NCBI RefSeq assembly: GCF_004522105.1
Contig: NZ_SPUJ01000001.1
Coordinates: 62,001-126,000 of the forward strand
DNA: 64,000 bases
Reading direction: 5' to 3'
From: Nocardioides sp. 1609
GTDB lineage: Bacteria > Actinomycetota > Actinomycetes > Propionibacteriales > Nocardioidaceae
Below the pieces are notes generated by a model. The model saw only the letters and a list, made by a program, of their open reading frames with translations, searched no databases and was not told the origin of the DNA. How positions within the stretch are numbered: position 1 is the first letter of the stretch; each line of letters starts with the position of its first letter. The position numbers and the translations under genes were made by a program. Shown piece after piece: positions 16,163 through 24,739 of the stretch.

Positions 16163-17440
16163 TCACGCGCGGCGCGGCGGCAGCGGCCACCGCCGGCGCT
16201 GGGCCTGCAGCTCCTCGACCGTCCCGCTGAGCTCCTCGACCCGGGCGGCCAGCTCGTCGCGCTCCCGGGTCAGCTCGCCCTTCTCGGTCTCCAGGTCCCG
16301 AGCGGCGATGCGCAGGTCGCGGACGTGCAGCAGCATCCGCGCGATCACCCGGGGCAGCCCGGCGTACATGTCCTCGACGGCGACGTCGTCGGGGTGCCGC
16401 GCGTCGGGCGCGGCGTCGCCCGGGAAGAGCTCGGCGAGATCGCCGTGCACCGGGTAGCCGACCCGTTCGACGACCTCGATCCAGTGCCGCGTGACGTCGA
16501 CCAGCCGGTCGCCGACCGCGGCCGGTGCCTGCGGCTTGCCCGAGCGCGCGGTGCTGAGGACCGTCTGGGCGAACCAGCGCTTCGCGACCACGGCGTACCA
16601 GGGCTGCTCGAGACGGTCGTCCTCGGTCTCGCCGATCTCCTCGAGACCGGCCAGGACGTGCCGCATGACCGCGATCTGGGCGACGCCGAGCGACTCGTTG
16701 TGCCGCGGCGTGCTCGCGACGTCGACGAGGTCGGACGGGATCCCGATAGCCGAGCAGAACCGGCGCCAGAGCACGTCGGGGCCGGTGCCGCCGGGCGGCG
16801 TCACGACCAGGTGGATCCGCTCGGGCGGCAGGAACCGCTTCCACCGCTTGATGACCCAGAGCAGGTTCTGGCCGCGCCAGAACCCGACCATGTCGTCGTC
16901 CATCTCCTCGGGGACGCCGTCGAGGATGTCGTCGGCGAACGACGCGAAGGACTGGTCGTGGCCGTTCTTGACCCGCTCCTGCCACTGGGCGGTGAGCGTC
17001 TGCGCGAGGTTGCGGACCGTGATGACCAGGTGCACCTCGTAGTCGGGCACCCGGTCCAAGATCGCCTTGGCCTGGGTGCCGTTCGCGGCGCTGAAGATCT
17101 CGTGGCTGAGGACGACGTCGCCGCCGAGCCGCCGACCGCGCCGCACGAGGTGGTCGAACGTGCCCTCGACCCGGTCGCGGCCCACGCCCCACTGGTCGGG
17201 GTTGCCGGCCATCTCGAGGGCAGCGTGGAACATCCCCTCCTGGCGCACGTAGGGGTAGGTGAACCCGTGCTCGCGCAACAGGCCCCGGTTCTCGCCGAGC
17301 AGCGACTGCAGGAACGTCGAGCCGCTCTTGGGCAGGCCGATGTGCAGGAACAGCCGTCGGGGCGGCTCCGGGACGACCTCGACCCGGGCGGCTCCGAGCT
17401 CCTCACCGGTGACCTCGACCTCCGGCGTCGGGGAGGTCAT
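16163..17440 (-). CDS. sulfotransferase-fold protein 3 with C-terminal coiled coil
   Basis: 425 residues. HIGLPKSGSTFLQSLLGEN near residue 33 is the PAPS-binding loop. In the 3'-phosphate site, VRNLAQTLTAQWQ, Ala occupies the usual Ser position, so cofactor binding may be altered. WKRFLPPERIHLVVTPPGG and NESLGVAQIAVMRHV follow the paralogue pattern. The last 60 residues form a charged coiled coil, possibly for oligomerisation. The ATG at 17440 is preferred; longer versions add low-complexity sequence. Downstream of sulfotransferase 4 on the same strand with a 127-base gap. Confidence 0.75.
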   Translation of the reverse strand: MTSPTPEVEVTGEELGAARVEVVPEPPRRLFLHIGLPKSGSTFLQSLLGENRGLLREHGFTYPYVRQEGMFHAALEMAGNPDQWGVGRDRVEGTFDHLVRRGRRLGGDVVLSHEIFSAANGTQAKAILDRVPDYEVHLVITVRNLAQTLTAQWQERVKNGHDQSFASFADDILDGVPEEMDDDMVGFWRGQNLLWVIKRWKRFLPPERIHLVVTPPGGTGPDVLWRRFCSAIGIPSDLVDVASTPRHNESLGVAQIAVMRHVLAGLEEIGETEDDRLEQPWYAVVAKRWFAQTVLSTARSGKPQAPAAVGDRLVDVTRHWIEVVERVGYPVHGDLAELFPGDAAPDARHPDDVAVEDMYAGLPRVIARMLLHVRDLRIAARDLETEKGELTRERDELAARVEELSGTVEELQAQRRRWPLPPRRA

Positions 17441-17567
17441 CGCGCCGCACTCCTCGGCGGGCGGGTGACTGGCATGCGGGGACCTTCCGGACGGGAGCGA
17501 CGGCGTGTCGACCCTAGTGGGGACGGGCGAACGGACGGCGTCGGGCCGGTGTCGCCGACGGGTCGGG

Positions 17568-18725
17568 TCACCGGCCGATCCGGCGCCGGAGCCTGCCGAC
17601 CACGCCGGTCGGGTCGCCCGCGACGTCGCCCTCGGACAGGGTCTGGCGGTCCGGCACCGGATCGGCGCCGATCCGGCCGTCACGGACCCGGGCCACCTCG
17701 GCACCGCGTCGCGCCAGGATCGTCGCCAGTGCGGCGACGGACGCCGACGCCACCTCCTCCTCCAGGGCGACCACCGGCTCGTCGGTGAACGCCTCCCGCG
17801 GGCAGGCGAGGTCGTCGAGCGACCCCTCCAGGGCGTAGCCGCCGGTCTCGATCGCCGTGCGCTGCGCGGCGGTGACCTCCTCGCACCACGCCTCGAACCG
17901 TCGGGGCACCAGGATCTTGCGGGGCTGCTGCCTCACCAGGACGCCGGCGCTGAACCCGCGCTTGACCACCTCGGCGTAGATCCACCGGCGGTGCACCTCG
18001 GGGGGCAGCTCGGCGTTGACCCGGCGCAGCACCTCGGCCTGGACGAGCCCGAGGCTGGAGTTGCTCGGCCGGTCCTCCGGCTCGACGTGCGTCGGGTCGA
18101 AGCCGACGGCGCGGGCGAACCGCTCCAGGAGCTCGGTGGTCGGGGCCCCGCTCGGCGGGACGGTCACCACGTGCAGCCGCTCGGCCGGCACCACCTCGGC
18201 CCACCGCGACAGCACCAGCGCCGGGTCGAGGTGGATCCACGGGTGCCCGCCCTTGCCCGCGCGCTGGGCGCGACGCAGCTGGCGCAGGTACGCCGGGAGG
18301 TCGACCGTGCTGCCGGCCTTCAGCTCCTGCTGCCAGGACGACGACAGCTGGCGGGCCAGGTCGCGGACCGTGACGACCACGTGCACCTCGCGCTCGCCGC
18401 AGAGCTGGAGCAGCCGGGCGATCTGGCGCGGGCCGGCCCCGGCCAGCGACTCCTGGCTGTAGACGGCCCGCTCCCCCGACGCCTTGGCCAGCCGCTGCGT
18501 GAACCGCTCGAGGGTCGCCCGGTCGGTGGCCGGGTCACGGCGCCCCTCGTAGCGGTCGCGGAGCACGACCATCAGGTCGAAGCACTCGCGCTTGGTCGGC
18601 GGCACCAGGTCGGTCCCCGCAGCGGCGAGCCGGTCGCTGCTGCGGAGCATCGCGTCCTGCAGGTAGGAGGTGCCGGTCTTCTGCATGCCGACGTGCACGA
18701 ACAGCTGCTGACGGGCGCGCGACAT
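17568..18725 (-). CDS. sulfotransferase-fold protein 4
   Basis: 385 residues. HVGMQKTGTSYLQD near residue 11 is the PAPS-binding loop. VVTVRDLARQLSSSWQQELK gives an intact Arg-x7-Ser site, followed by LSRWAEVVPAERLHVVTVPP and NSSLGLVQAEVLRRVNAEL. The C-terminus has a helical region and a basic end. It is the clearest representative of the five paralogues. Located 47 bases after the EEP-PLD fusion gene start-side neighbour, same strand, so probably one transcript with it. Confidence 0.77.
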   Translation of the reverse strand: MSRARQQLFVHVGMQKTGTSYLQDAMLRSSDRLAAAGTDLVPPTKRECFDLMVVLRDRYEGRRDPATDRATLERFTQRLAKASGERAVYSQESLAGAGPRQIARLLQLCGEREVHVVVTVRDLARQLSSSWQQELKAGSTVDLPAYLRQLRRAQRAGKGGHPWIHLDPALVLSRWAEVVPAERLHVVTVPPSGAPTTELLERFARAVGFDPTHVEPEDRPSNSSLGLVQAEVLRRVNAELPPEVHRRWIYAEVVKRGFSAGVLVRQQPRKILVPRRFEAWCEEVTAAQRTAIETGGYALEGSLDDLACPREAFTDEPVVALEEEVASASVAALATILARRGAEVARVRDGRIGADPVPDRQTLSEGDVAGDPTGVVGRLRRRIGR

Positions 18726-18772
18726 GGCCACACTCTGGCGGGTCACCGAGAAGCCCGGCAACCCGGCCGGGT

Positions 18773-20173
18773 TCAGCGGGCGTTCGCGACGAGGGCGAAG
18801 AGGCGTCGGCCCTCGTCGAGGGCCTCGGCGCCGGTGCTGACCCGGACCGAGGACGGCTCGGTCAGCAGCGGCGTGGAGAACTGGCGGGTCGTGTCCCAGC
18901 GCACCTCGGAGCCGCTCGCGAGGCGCACCTGGAGCAGTCCGTTGATCGTGCCGGTCGCGGCCCGGGCCTGCAGCTTCCACTCCTGGACGCACGTGGTCGT
19001 GCACTGGCGCACCCAGCTCCCGCGGACCCCGCGGCGGGCGAGGAGGGAGCCGAGGTTCTGCTCCCGCGGCGCCCACTTCCTGCCGAGCTTGACGAACTGG
19101 ACCTGGACGCCGCGCTTCGCGGCCCGGCGCAGCTCCTTGACCAGGAAGTACAGGTCGAGGCGGCTGGTCACGACCCGGACGACGTCGCCGGCCTGCGCCG
19201 AGCGGATCCCGGTCGCGAGGCTGCGGAGCACGGCGCGGCGGGCGGCCTGGTCACCGCTCGGGTCGTTGGCCACCACCTGGGTGTCGGAGGGGGCGTCGCC
19301 GAGCCAGTGGAACCCCGCCGTGACGGCGTCGTGGTCGGAGTTCAGCTCGGTGCTGAAGTGCTGGTCGGGCGCCAGCGTCCCGGCTCCGCGGTTGAAGATG
19401 TAGTCGATCGTCGCGCCGTGGTGGTCACCGGTGGCGAAGAAGGAACCGAGGGTGTCGAACGTCGGCTCCAGCTGGGCCGCCGACAGGAGGTCGGAGGGGT
19501 AGCGCGAGCTGCGGTAGTGGAAGTTGAAGTCGCCGCCGACCAGGACCGGACCCGACGGCGCGAGCTTCTCGACCAGCCCGCCGAGGCGGGTCACCGAGGG
19601 ACGGGCGAGGTCGGGCATGCCGCGGACGTTCGGGGCGACGTGCACCGCGACCACGGACAGGGTGCGGCCCTCGACGTCCTGGAGCGTGACCCAGTTGGCG
19701 AAGCGGCGGCCGAGCTCGGTGACCCGGCCCGGGGGCTTGCCCCGCCAGTTCGACAACCGGTACGTGCCCTCGGCGACCATCGTCCACCGGTCCGTGCGCC
19801 ACGCGACCGCGGTGGCGGAGGTGTAGCGGTTGGTCGAGCTGCGGTGGATGTCGTAGCCGGTCGGCGCCATCACCGCGTCCGTGCGGAACGGGACCTCGTT
19901 GTAGGTGACGAAGTCGGGAAGCGGCGCGAGCACGGTCCGGACGTCGGCCTGGAACCGCTTGACGTTCAGACCCGTGTAGATGTTGGCGTGGGTCATCATG
20001 ATCGGGCTCGGCGTCACCACGGCCGCGCGGGCGGCGGTGGTCGGCGCGGCGGCCGGGGCCGCCGAGCCGGTGGGGACCGCGGCCATCGTGAGCGCGACGG
20101 CGGCCACGGCGGCCGCCGCGACGGCGGTCCGCACCCGGGTGGCGGCGGTGGTCGGCGAGAGTCGTGCACCCAT
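18773..20173 (-). CDS. secreted EEP phosphodiesterase 2 fused to degenerate PLD-like half
   Basis: 466 residues. An Ala-rich signal sequence (about residues 15-55) precedes an EEP domain with MTHANIY, YNEVPF, VVAVHVAPN, GGDFNFHY, TIDYIF and SDHDAV, all catalytic positions present. From about residue 300 the sequence resembles the first half of the PLD-like protein at 27684: RAVLRSLATGI, a RRAAKRGVQVQFV strand and GVRGSWVRQCTTTC. Where PLD proteins have HxK the sequence here is EWK, so this half looks inactive and may bind substrate. Extracellular phosphodiesterase is the best call; substrate unknown. Confidence 0.78.
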   Translation of the reverse strand: MGARLSPTTAATRVRTAVAAAAVAAVALTMAAVPTGSAAPAAAPTTAARAAVVTPSPIMMTHANIYTGLNVKRFQADVRTVLAPLPDFVTYNEVPFRTDAVMAPTGYDIHRSSTNRYTSATAVAWRTDRWTMVAEGTYRLSNWRGKPPGRVTELGRRFANWVTLQDVEGRTLSVVAVHVAPNVRGMPDLARPSVTRLGGLVEKLAPSGPVLVGGDFNFHYRSSRYPSDLLSAAQLEPTFDTLGSFFATGDHHGATIDYIFNRGAGTLAPDQHFSTELNSDHDAVTAGFHWLGDAPSDTQVVANDPSGDQAARRAVLRSLATGIRSAQAGDVVRVVTSRLDLYFLVKELRRAAKRGVQVQFVKLGRKWAPREQNLGSLLARRGVRGSWVRQCTTTCVQEWKLQARAATGTINGLLQVRLASGSEVRWDTTRQFSTPLLTEPSSVRVSTGAEALDEGRRLFALVANAR

Positions 20174-20323
20174 GCGTGTGGCTCCTCGGAGGGGGGGCGC
20201 GGCCCTGCGTGGGCCGGAGCATCACGAATCACACCACTCCCACCAGCCACATACAACACAAACGCGTGAACTACGCGCATGTAGTTCTTCTCGGCGTGTC
20301 GGATCCGGGTGGGACGGCGTGCC
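20174..20323. promoter_or_regulatory. AT-richer spacer with GAACTAC/GTAGTTC inverted repeat
   Basis: 150 bases upstream of EEP protein 2, visibly poorer in GC than the surroundings. GAACTAC (20268-20274) and GTAGTTC (20281-20287) form a 7-bp inverted repeat around GCGCAT, either an operator or the terminator hairpin of the acyltransferase. No gene seen. Confidence 0.4.
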
Positions 20324-22483
20324 TCAGCGCAGGTCGAGCGCCCGGGCCAGCGGCGTCGCGAGCCAGCGTGCGTAGTCGGGCGTGACGTGCTCGGAGTCGC
20401 GCATCGTGATGAAGCTGCCCACCACGGCGGGGCACAGCCCCTCGGCGCAGAACCACTTCTTCGCGTTCACGCGGTCGGCGCCGACGGCCTCCGCGGCCGC
20501 GAACGACGCCTGGGCCACCTTCTCCGAGTACGGCCCGGGCGCGAACGCGCAGTCGCCGAGGTCCGGGTCACCGTCGGTCAGGCAGACGCCGGGCTCGTCG
20601 GGCAGCTTCGGGGTGTTGCCGACGACCGCCACCCGGTCGGAGGACTCGAGCAGCGTCGTGAACAGCTCGCGCCAACCCTGGTCGAGGGCCTCGAAGTAGC
20701 CGGGGTCGTCGCCGCCGACGGTCCGGCCGGTCTCGGGGTCGGTGAAGCGACCCACGTCGGTGCCGATCACGGTCAGGTCGGGCTGGAGGTCCTCGATCGT
20801 GCCGAGCGCGAAGTCCTTGAAGTCCTCGCAGCCCTCCCAGGCACGATCGGTCTCCCGGTCGATCTGGGTCAGGCTCGTGGCCGAGCAACCGCTGTAGACG
20901 AGCACGTAGACCCGGTAGCCGAGCTCGTCGCCGATCTTCTCGAAGGCCGGCGACAGGGCGCGTGCGTGGGAGTCACCGAGCACCACGATCGACCGGTCGG
21001 CGTCCGGGTCGCCGATCGCGCACAGCTCGGTCGTGCCGGTGCGGTAGTCGCAGTCGCCGAGCGACGCGGTCTGCTTGCGCAGGTCGATCAGCCCCGGGGT
21101 GAGGTCGCTCGGGACGGCGGCGCCGTCCTTGGCCGCGGCCACGGAGGCCTTCACCAGCGCGACGTGCTCGTCGTCGCCGGCCTTGTCGGGGGCGTACTCG
21201 GCCACGGTGATGGCCGGGTTGTCGTCGAACTCGCCGAGCTGGTAGCGCACCACCTGGTTGCTCACCAGGACGGTCGCGACGACGGTGGCGATGCTCACCG
21301 GGTAGATCAGCAGCGAGCGACCGGTCCGCCTCCAGGTGCCGCGACGGAAGGGGTTCTCGATCCACCGGTAGCTCGCCCAGCTGAGCAGGAAGATGAGCGC
21401 GAGCGTGGCCAGCTGCACCGGCAGCGTGCCGAACCGCTCACCGCCGAGGTTGCCGCGCAGCAGCACGATCACCGGCCAGTGCCACAGGTAGAGGGAGTAG
21501 GACCAGTCGCCGATCACGACCGCGGGGCGCAGCGAGAGCAGGCGCCCGACCACCGTCTCCTGGCCCGGCTGGCCGGACCCGCCGGCGACGACCAGGGCGA
21601 CGGTGCCGAGCACCGGGAGCGCGGCGTGCCAGCTGGGGAACGCCGTGCTCTCCGAGAAGGTGAGGGCGGTGCCGGCGATCAGCAGCAGCCCGGCGCCACC
21701 GAGGAGCGTCCGCGCGAGCCGGGTCAGGATCGTGAGCCGCGGGAGCAGCGCGCAGGCCGCGCCGGCGCCGAGCTCGTAGGCACGGGTGAAGGAGGAGAAG
21801 TACGCGGTGACCGGCGACTCGTAGGTCGCCCACACCGACCAGGCGAGGGAGCCGAGGATCGCGACGCCGATGAGGACGCTCGCCGCACGCCGGAACCGGC
21901 GGTCGAGGTCGGCGTCGCCGCGGCGGCGCAGGACGACGAGCAACAGCACCAGCAGGGCGGGCCAGACGAGGTAGAACTGCTCCTCGACCGCCAGCGACCA
22001 GTAGTGGCGCAGCGGTGACGGCGGCTGGCCCTCGGCGAAGTAGTCGGTGCCGACCCGCGCCATCCGGACGTTCGCGGCGAAGAACGTCGCCCACACGGCG
22101 TCGGAGAGGATGTCCTTGACCCGCAGCAGCGGCAGCGTCAGCAGGGCGACGACCACGGTCGCCAGCGTCACGACCGCGGCCGCCGGGATGATGCGACGGG
22201 CCCGCCGGGCGTAGAAGTCGACGAGCGAGATCCGTCCCTCGCGCCGTCCCTCCTTCAGCAGCAGCGAGGTGATCAGGAAGCCGGACACGACGAAGAACAC
22301 GTCGACGCCGATGAACCCGCCGGCGAGCCGGCCCGGGAAGAGGTGGTTGACGACGACCAGCAGCACCGCGAGGGCGCGGATGCCCTGGATGTCGGGCCTG
22401 AAGCCCGAGGAGCCCGAGGAACTCGGGGGCGACCCCGGTGCGGCTGCGGTGGTCCTGGTCGGTCCGGTGGCCTCAGCCGACAT
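20324..22483 (-). CDS. OafA-type membrane acyltransferase with C-terminal SGNH domain
   Basis: 719 residues. The N-terminal half is an acyltransferase-3 domain with about ten membrane helices, opening with RALAVLLVVVNHLFPG and GFIGVDVFFVVSGFLI. The C-terminal half is an extracellular SGNH domain with GDSHARALS (block I), GN (block III) and RDSEH (block V). This architecture O-acetylates cell-surface or secreted polysaccharides: the membrane part passes the acyl group across, the SGNH part transfers it. It overlaps the upstream EEP gene by 11 bases, so the two are probably co-expressed. Confidence 0.9.
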   Translation of the reverse strand: MSAEATGPTRTTAAAPGSPPSSSGSSGFRPDIQGIRALAVLLVVVNHLFPGRLAGGFIGVDVFFVVSGFLITSLLLKEGRREGRISLVDFYARRARRIIPAAAVVTLATVVVALLTLPLLRVKDILSDAVWATFFAANVRMARVGTDYFAEGQPPSPLRHYWSLAVEEQFYLVWPALLVLLLVVLRRRGDADLDRRFRRAASVLIGVAILGSLAWSVWATYESPVTAYFSSFTRAYELGAGAACALLPRLTILTRLARTLLGGAGLLLIAGTALTFSESTAFPSWHAALPVLGTVALVVAGGSGQPGQETVVGRLLSLRPAVVIGDWSYSLYLWHWPVIVLLRGNLGGERFGTLPVQLATLALIFLLSWASYRWIENPFRRGTWRRTGRSLLIYPVSIATVVATVLVSNQVVRYQLGEFDDNPAITVAEYAPDKAGDDEHVALVKASVAAAKDGAAVPSDLTPGLIDLRKQTASLGDCDYRTGTTELCAIGDPDADRSIVVLGDSHARALSPAFEKIGDELGYRVYVLVYSGCSATSLTQIDRETDRAWEGCEDFKDFALGTIEDLQPDLTVIGTDVGRFTDPETGRTVGGDDPGYFEALDQGWRELFTTLLESSDRVAVVGNTPKLPDEPGVCLTDGDPDLGDCAFAPGPYSEKVAQASFAAAEAVGADRVNAKKWFCAEGLCPAVVGSFITMRDSEHVTPDYARWLATPLARALDLR

Positions 22484-23597
22484 GGGCCATGGCGCTGATG
22501 AAGAAGTGGTCGCTGATCCGGTTGTCGGTGGCGGCGGTGTCGCGCCAGTAGCCGGTCCAGCTCACGTCGGGCGTGCTGACGACCCAGTCGACCGGGATCG
22601 GGCCCGGAGGCGGGTTGCACCCGCCGCCGTAGCTGCCCCCGCTGGAGGACACCAGGCCCCCGACGGCGACACCCTGGCAGAAGAAGGGCTCGCGGTCGTT
22701 CATGTCGCCGGTGACGAAGACCGGCAGCCCCTCGGACTTCAACCCGTTGACGACACCGATCAACGTCGCCCGCCCGCGTGCCCGCTCGGCGGCGTAGCGA
22801 CCGCCCCCGGCCGAGGGGTGGGTGTTGACGACGTAGAACTCCCGGCCGGTCTCCCGGACCCGGAGCTTGAGGATCGGCTGGGGGCGGGGGCGGCCCATGA
22901 AGGTGATCGTGAAGCTGTCGCCGCTGACCATCTCGAAGCGGCCGTCGTCGTAGAGGATCGAGTTGTCGGTCTCCTTCGAGCCCCAGGCGAGGCCGGGGTA
23001 GGCAGCCATCCCGGTGCGTCCCTGGATGGCGCGCAGCTGGTCGTCCTGGAGCTCCTGCGTGCCGACGATGTCGACGCCGTGCTTGGACATCAGGTTGGCC
23101 GCGCCCACCGACCGGGTCGACGCAGCCGGGTAGGGGCGGGGGCCGCCCGGGCCGGTGTGCTGGCTGCCGAGGACGTTGAAGGAGCCCACCCTCACGTCGA
23201 ACGGCTGGTTCCTCAGCGCCTCGATCCGGGCCAGGCGGGCCTCGCGGCGGGCGACCTTGTCGGCGACGTCCCGCTTCTCGTCGATCTGCGCGGCGCGGGC
23301 CTCGGCCTTCCGGGCCACCACCCGCTGGACCCGCTGCTGCTCCTCGGCGACCGCCTCCTCGGCGGCCAGGGCCTCCGCCTCGTCGTCGGCGTCGTCGGTG
23401 GCGCGGGTCGCGTCGTCGTCGGGACCGAGCGGGGTCGTGGGCGCGGGGTCCTCGGCCGTCGGCGTGCCGGGCTCCCGGTCGGCGAGGAACAGACCGGCCA
23501 GCACGAGGGCGAGGACGAGGAGTCCGACCAGGCCGAGGAGACCTCGGCGGGGGCCTCTCGCGGCGCCTTCGGGAGCGCGATGGGAGGGCTGGACCAC
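22473..23597 (-). CDS. membrane-anchored EEP phosphodiesterase 3 with coiled-coil stalk
   Basis: 374 residues from a GTG. One transmembrane helix (about residues 18-40), an acidic linker, then a long charged coiled coil (about 75-125) lead to an extracellular EEP domain. Motifs: GSFNVLG, GTQELQDDQL, VVNTHPS, TGDMNDREPF, VDWVVS and SDHFFIS, all intact. The stalk would hold the enzyme away from the membrane. First gene of a probable operon with the acyltransferase, whose start it overlaps. Substrate unknown. Confidence 0.82.
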   Translation of the reverse strand: MVQPSHRAPEGAARGPRRGLLGLVGLLVLALVLAGLFLADREPGTPTAEDPAPTTPLGPDDDATRATDDADDEAEALAAEEAVAEEQQRVQRVVARKAEARAAQIDEKRDVADKVARREARLARIEALRNQPFDVRVGSFNVLGSQHTGPGGPRPYPAASTRSVGAANLMSKHGVDIVGTQELQDDQLRAIQGRTGMAAYPGLAWGSKETDNSILYDDGRFEMVSGDSFTITFMGRPRPQPILKLRVRETGREFYVVNTHPSAGGGRYAAERARGRATLIGVVNGLKSEGLPVFVTGDMNDREPFFCQGVAVGGLVSSSGGSYGGGCNPPPGPIPVDWVVSTPDVSWTGYWRDTAATDNRISDHFFISAMAHVG

Positions 23598-23664
23598 GTG
23601 CCGGACCTTAACACGGGGGGCCTGCCGCGCCGGGGTTCGCGAGCGCGCCCGCGGGCGCGCTGAC

Positions 23665-23670
23665 TACGGT
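23665..23670 (+). promoter_or_regulatory. -10 hexamer TACGGT before glycosyltransferase 2
   Basis: TACGGT lies seven bases before the ATG at 23678 and overlaps the alternative GTG at 23669, which favours the ATG. Confidence 0.45.
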
Positions 23671-23677
23671 GGCGACC

Positions 23678-24739
23678 ATGTTCTTCACCGCCTCGACCAT
23701 CAAGGACTCGGTCGACAACGTCGCCTTCTTCGTCGCGGCGAACCTGGCCTCCGGGGTCGACCACATGTTCGTGTTCCTCGACGCGCCGAAGGACGCGGGG
23801 CAGCGCGAGGTGGCCGCGGCGCTGGCCGACCACCCCCACGTGACCTGCCTCCCGACGACCCGCGGCGGCTGGTGGGACGGCGACCGGCCGCACGGGTTGA
23901 ACGTGCGTCAGCGCACCAACGCGAACTGGGCGCGCGCGGTCCTCGAGCCGTTCGGGTGGGCGCAGTGGCTCTTCCACGTCGACGGCGACGAGGTGGCGCG
24001 CCTCGACCGCGACGCCCTGGACGCCGTCCCCCCGGCGCTCGACGCGGTCTGGCTGCCGCCGTGGGAGGCGGTGAGCACCTGGGACAGCACCCGCCCCACG
24101 CAGTTCAAGACGCTGCTCGACGATCCCGACCTCACGCTCCTGCACGTCCTGGGCCGGATCGAGGAGCCCACCAACCAGGCCTACTTCCACGGCCACGTGA
24201 TGGGCAAGTCCGGCGTCCGCCCCGGCTCCGGCCTGGGACTGACCCTGCACGACGCGGTCTCCCCCGACGGTCACAAGCAGGAGCGGCACCACGACCCGCG
24301 GCTCAGCGTGCTGCACTACGACGCGCCGTCGGGCGAGGAGTTCGTGCGCAAGTGGACCGCGCTCGCGCACGCCGGCCCGGCGCGCTACCGCGCGTCGCGG
24401 GCGCCCTCGGCCCAGGCGCTGCGCACCCTAGTGACCCGCGACCTGCCCGACGACGTCCGCGGGCGCTACCTGCGCGAGATCTACGAGCGCACCACCCAGG
24501 ACGACGTCGCCGCCCTCGCCGACCTCGGTCTCCTGGTCGAGGCCGACCCGGTGGGCCGCGGGCTGAGCCCGCGCGCCCTGGACGACGGGCAGCGCCGCGC
24601 GCTCGCCGACCGGGTCGCCGAGCTCGCGGAGCGACCGAAGGCCGACTTCCTCGTCGAGGACGCCCGAGGGAGCGACGCCGCGCGGCCGAGCCGCAAGGAG
24701 CAGCTGGGCCGGCTCAACCCTCTCGGTCGCCGCGGCTGA
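23678..24739 (+). CDS. glycosyltransferase, family 2-like (paralogue of 8072 gene)
   Basis: 353 residues from the ATG at 23678; GTG at 23669 would add three. It shares order and spacing of motifs with the gene at 8072: STIKDSVDNVAFFV, RGGWW, LNVRQRTNANWAR, the DxD-like HVDGDE and YFHGHVMGKSGVR. It lacks the Gly-rich tail. Its position beside sulfotransferase and LicD-like genes suggests a glycan substrate. The 3' end overlaps the convergent sulfotransferase 5 by 26 bases. Confidence 0.77.
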   Translation: MFFTASTIKDSVDNVAFFVAANLASGVDHMFVFLDAPKDAGQREVAAALADHPHVTCLPTTRGGWWDGDRPHGLNVRQRTNANWARAVLEPFGWAQWLFHVDGDEVARLDRDALDAVPPALDAVWLPPWEAVSTWDSTRPTQFKTLLDDPDLTLLHVLGRIEEPTNQAYFHGHVMGKSGVRPGSGLGLTLHDAVSPDGHKQERHHDPRLSVLHYDAPSGEEFVRKWTALAHAGPARYRASRAPSAQALRTLVTRDLPDDVRGRYLREIYERTTQDDVAALADLGLLVEADPVGRGLSPRALDDGQRRALADRVAELAERPKADFLVEDARGSDAARPSRKEQLGRLNPLGRRG

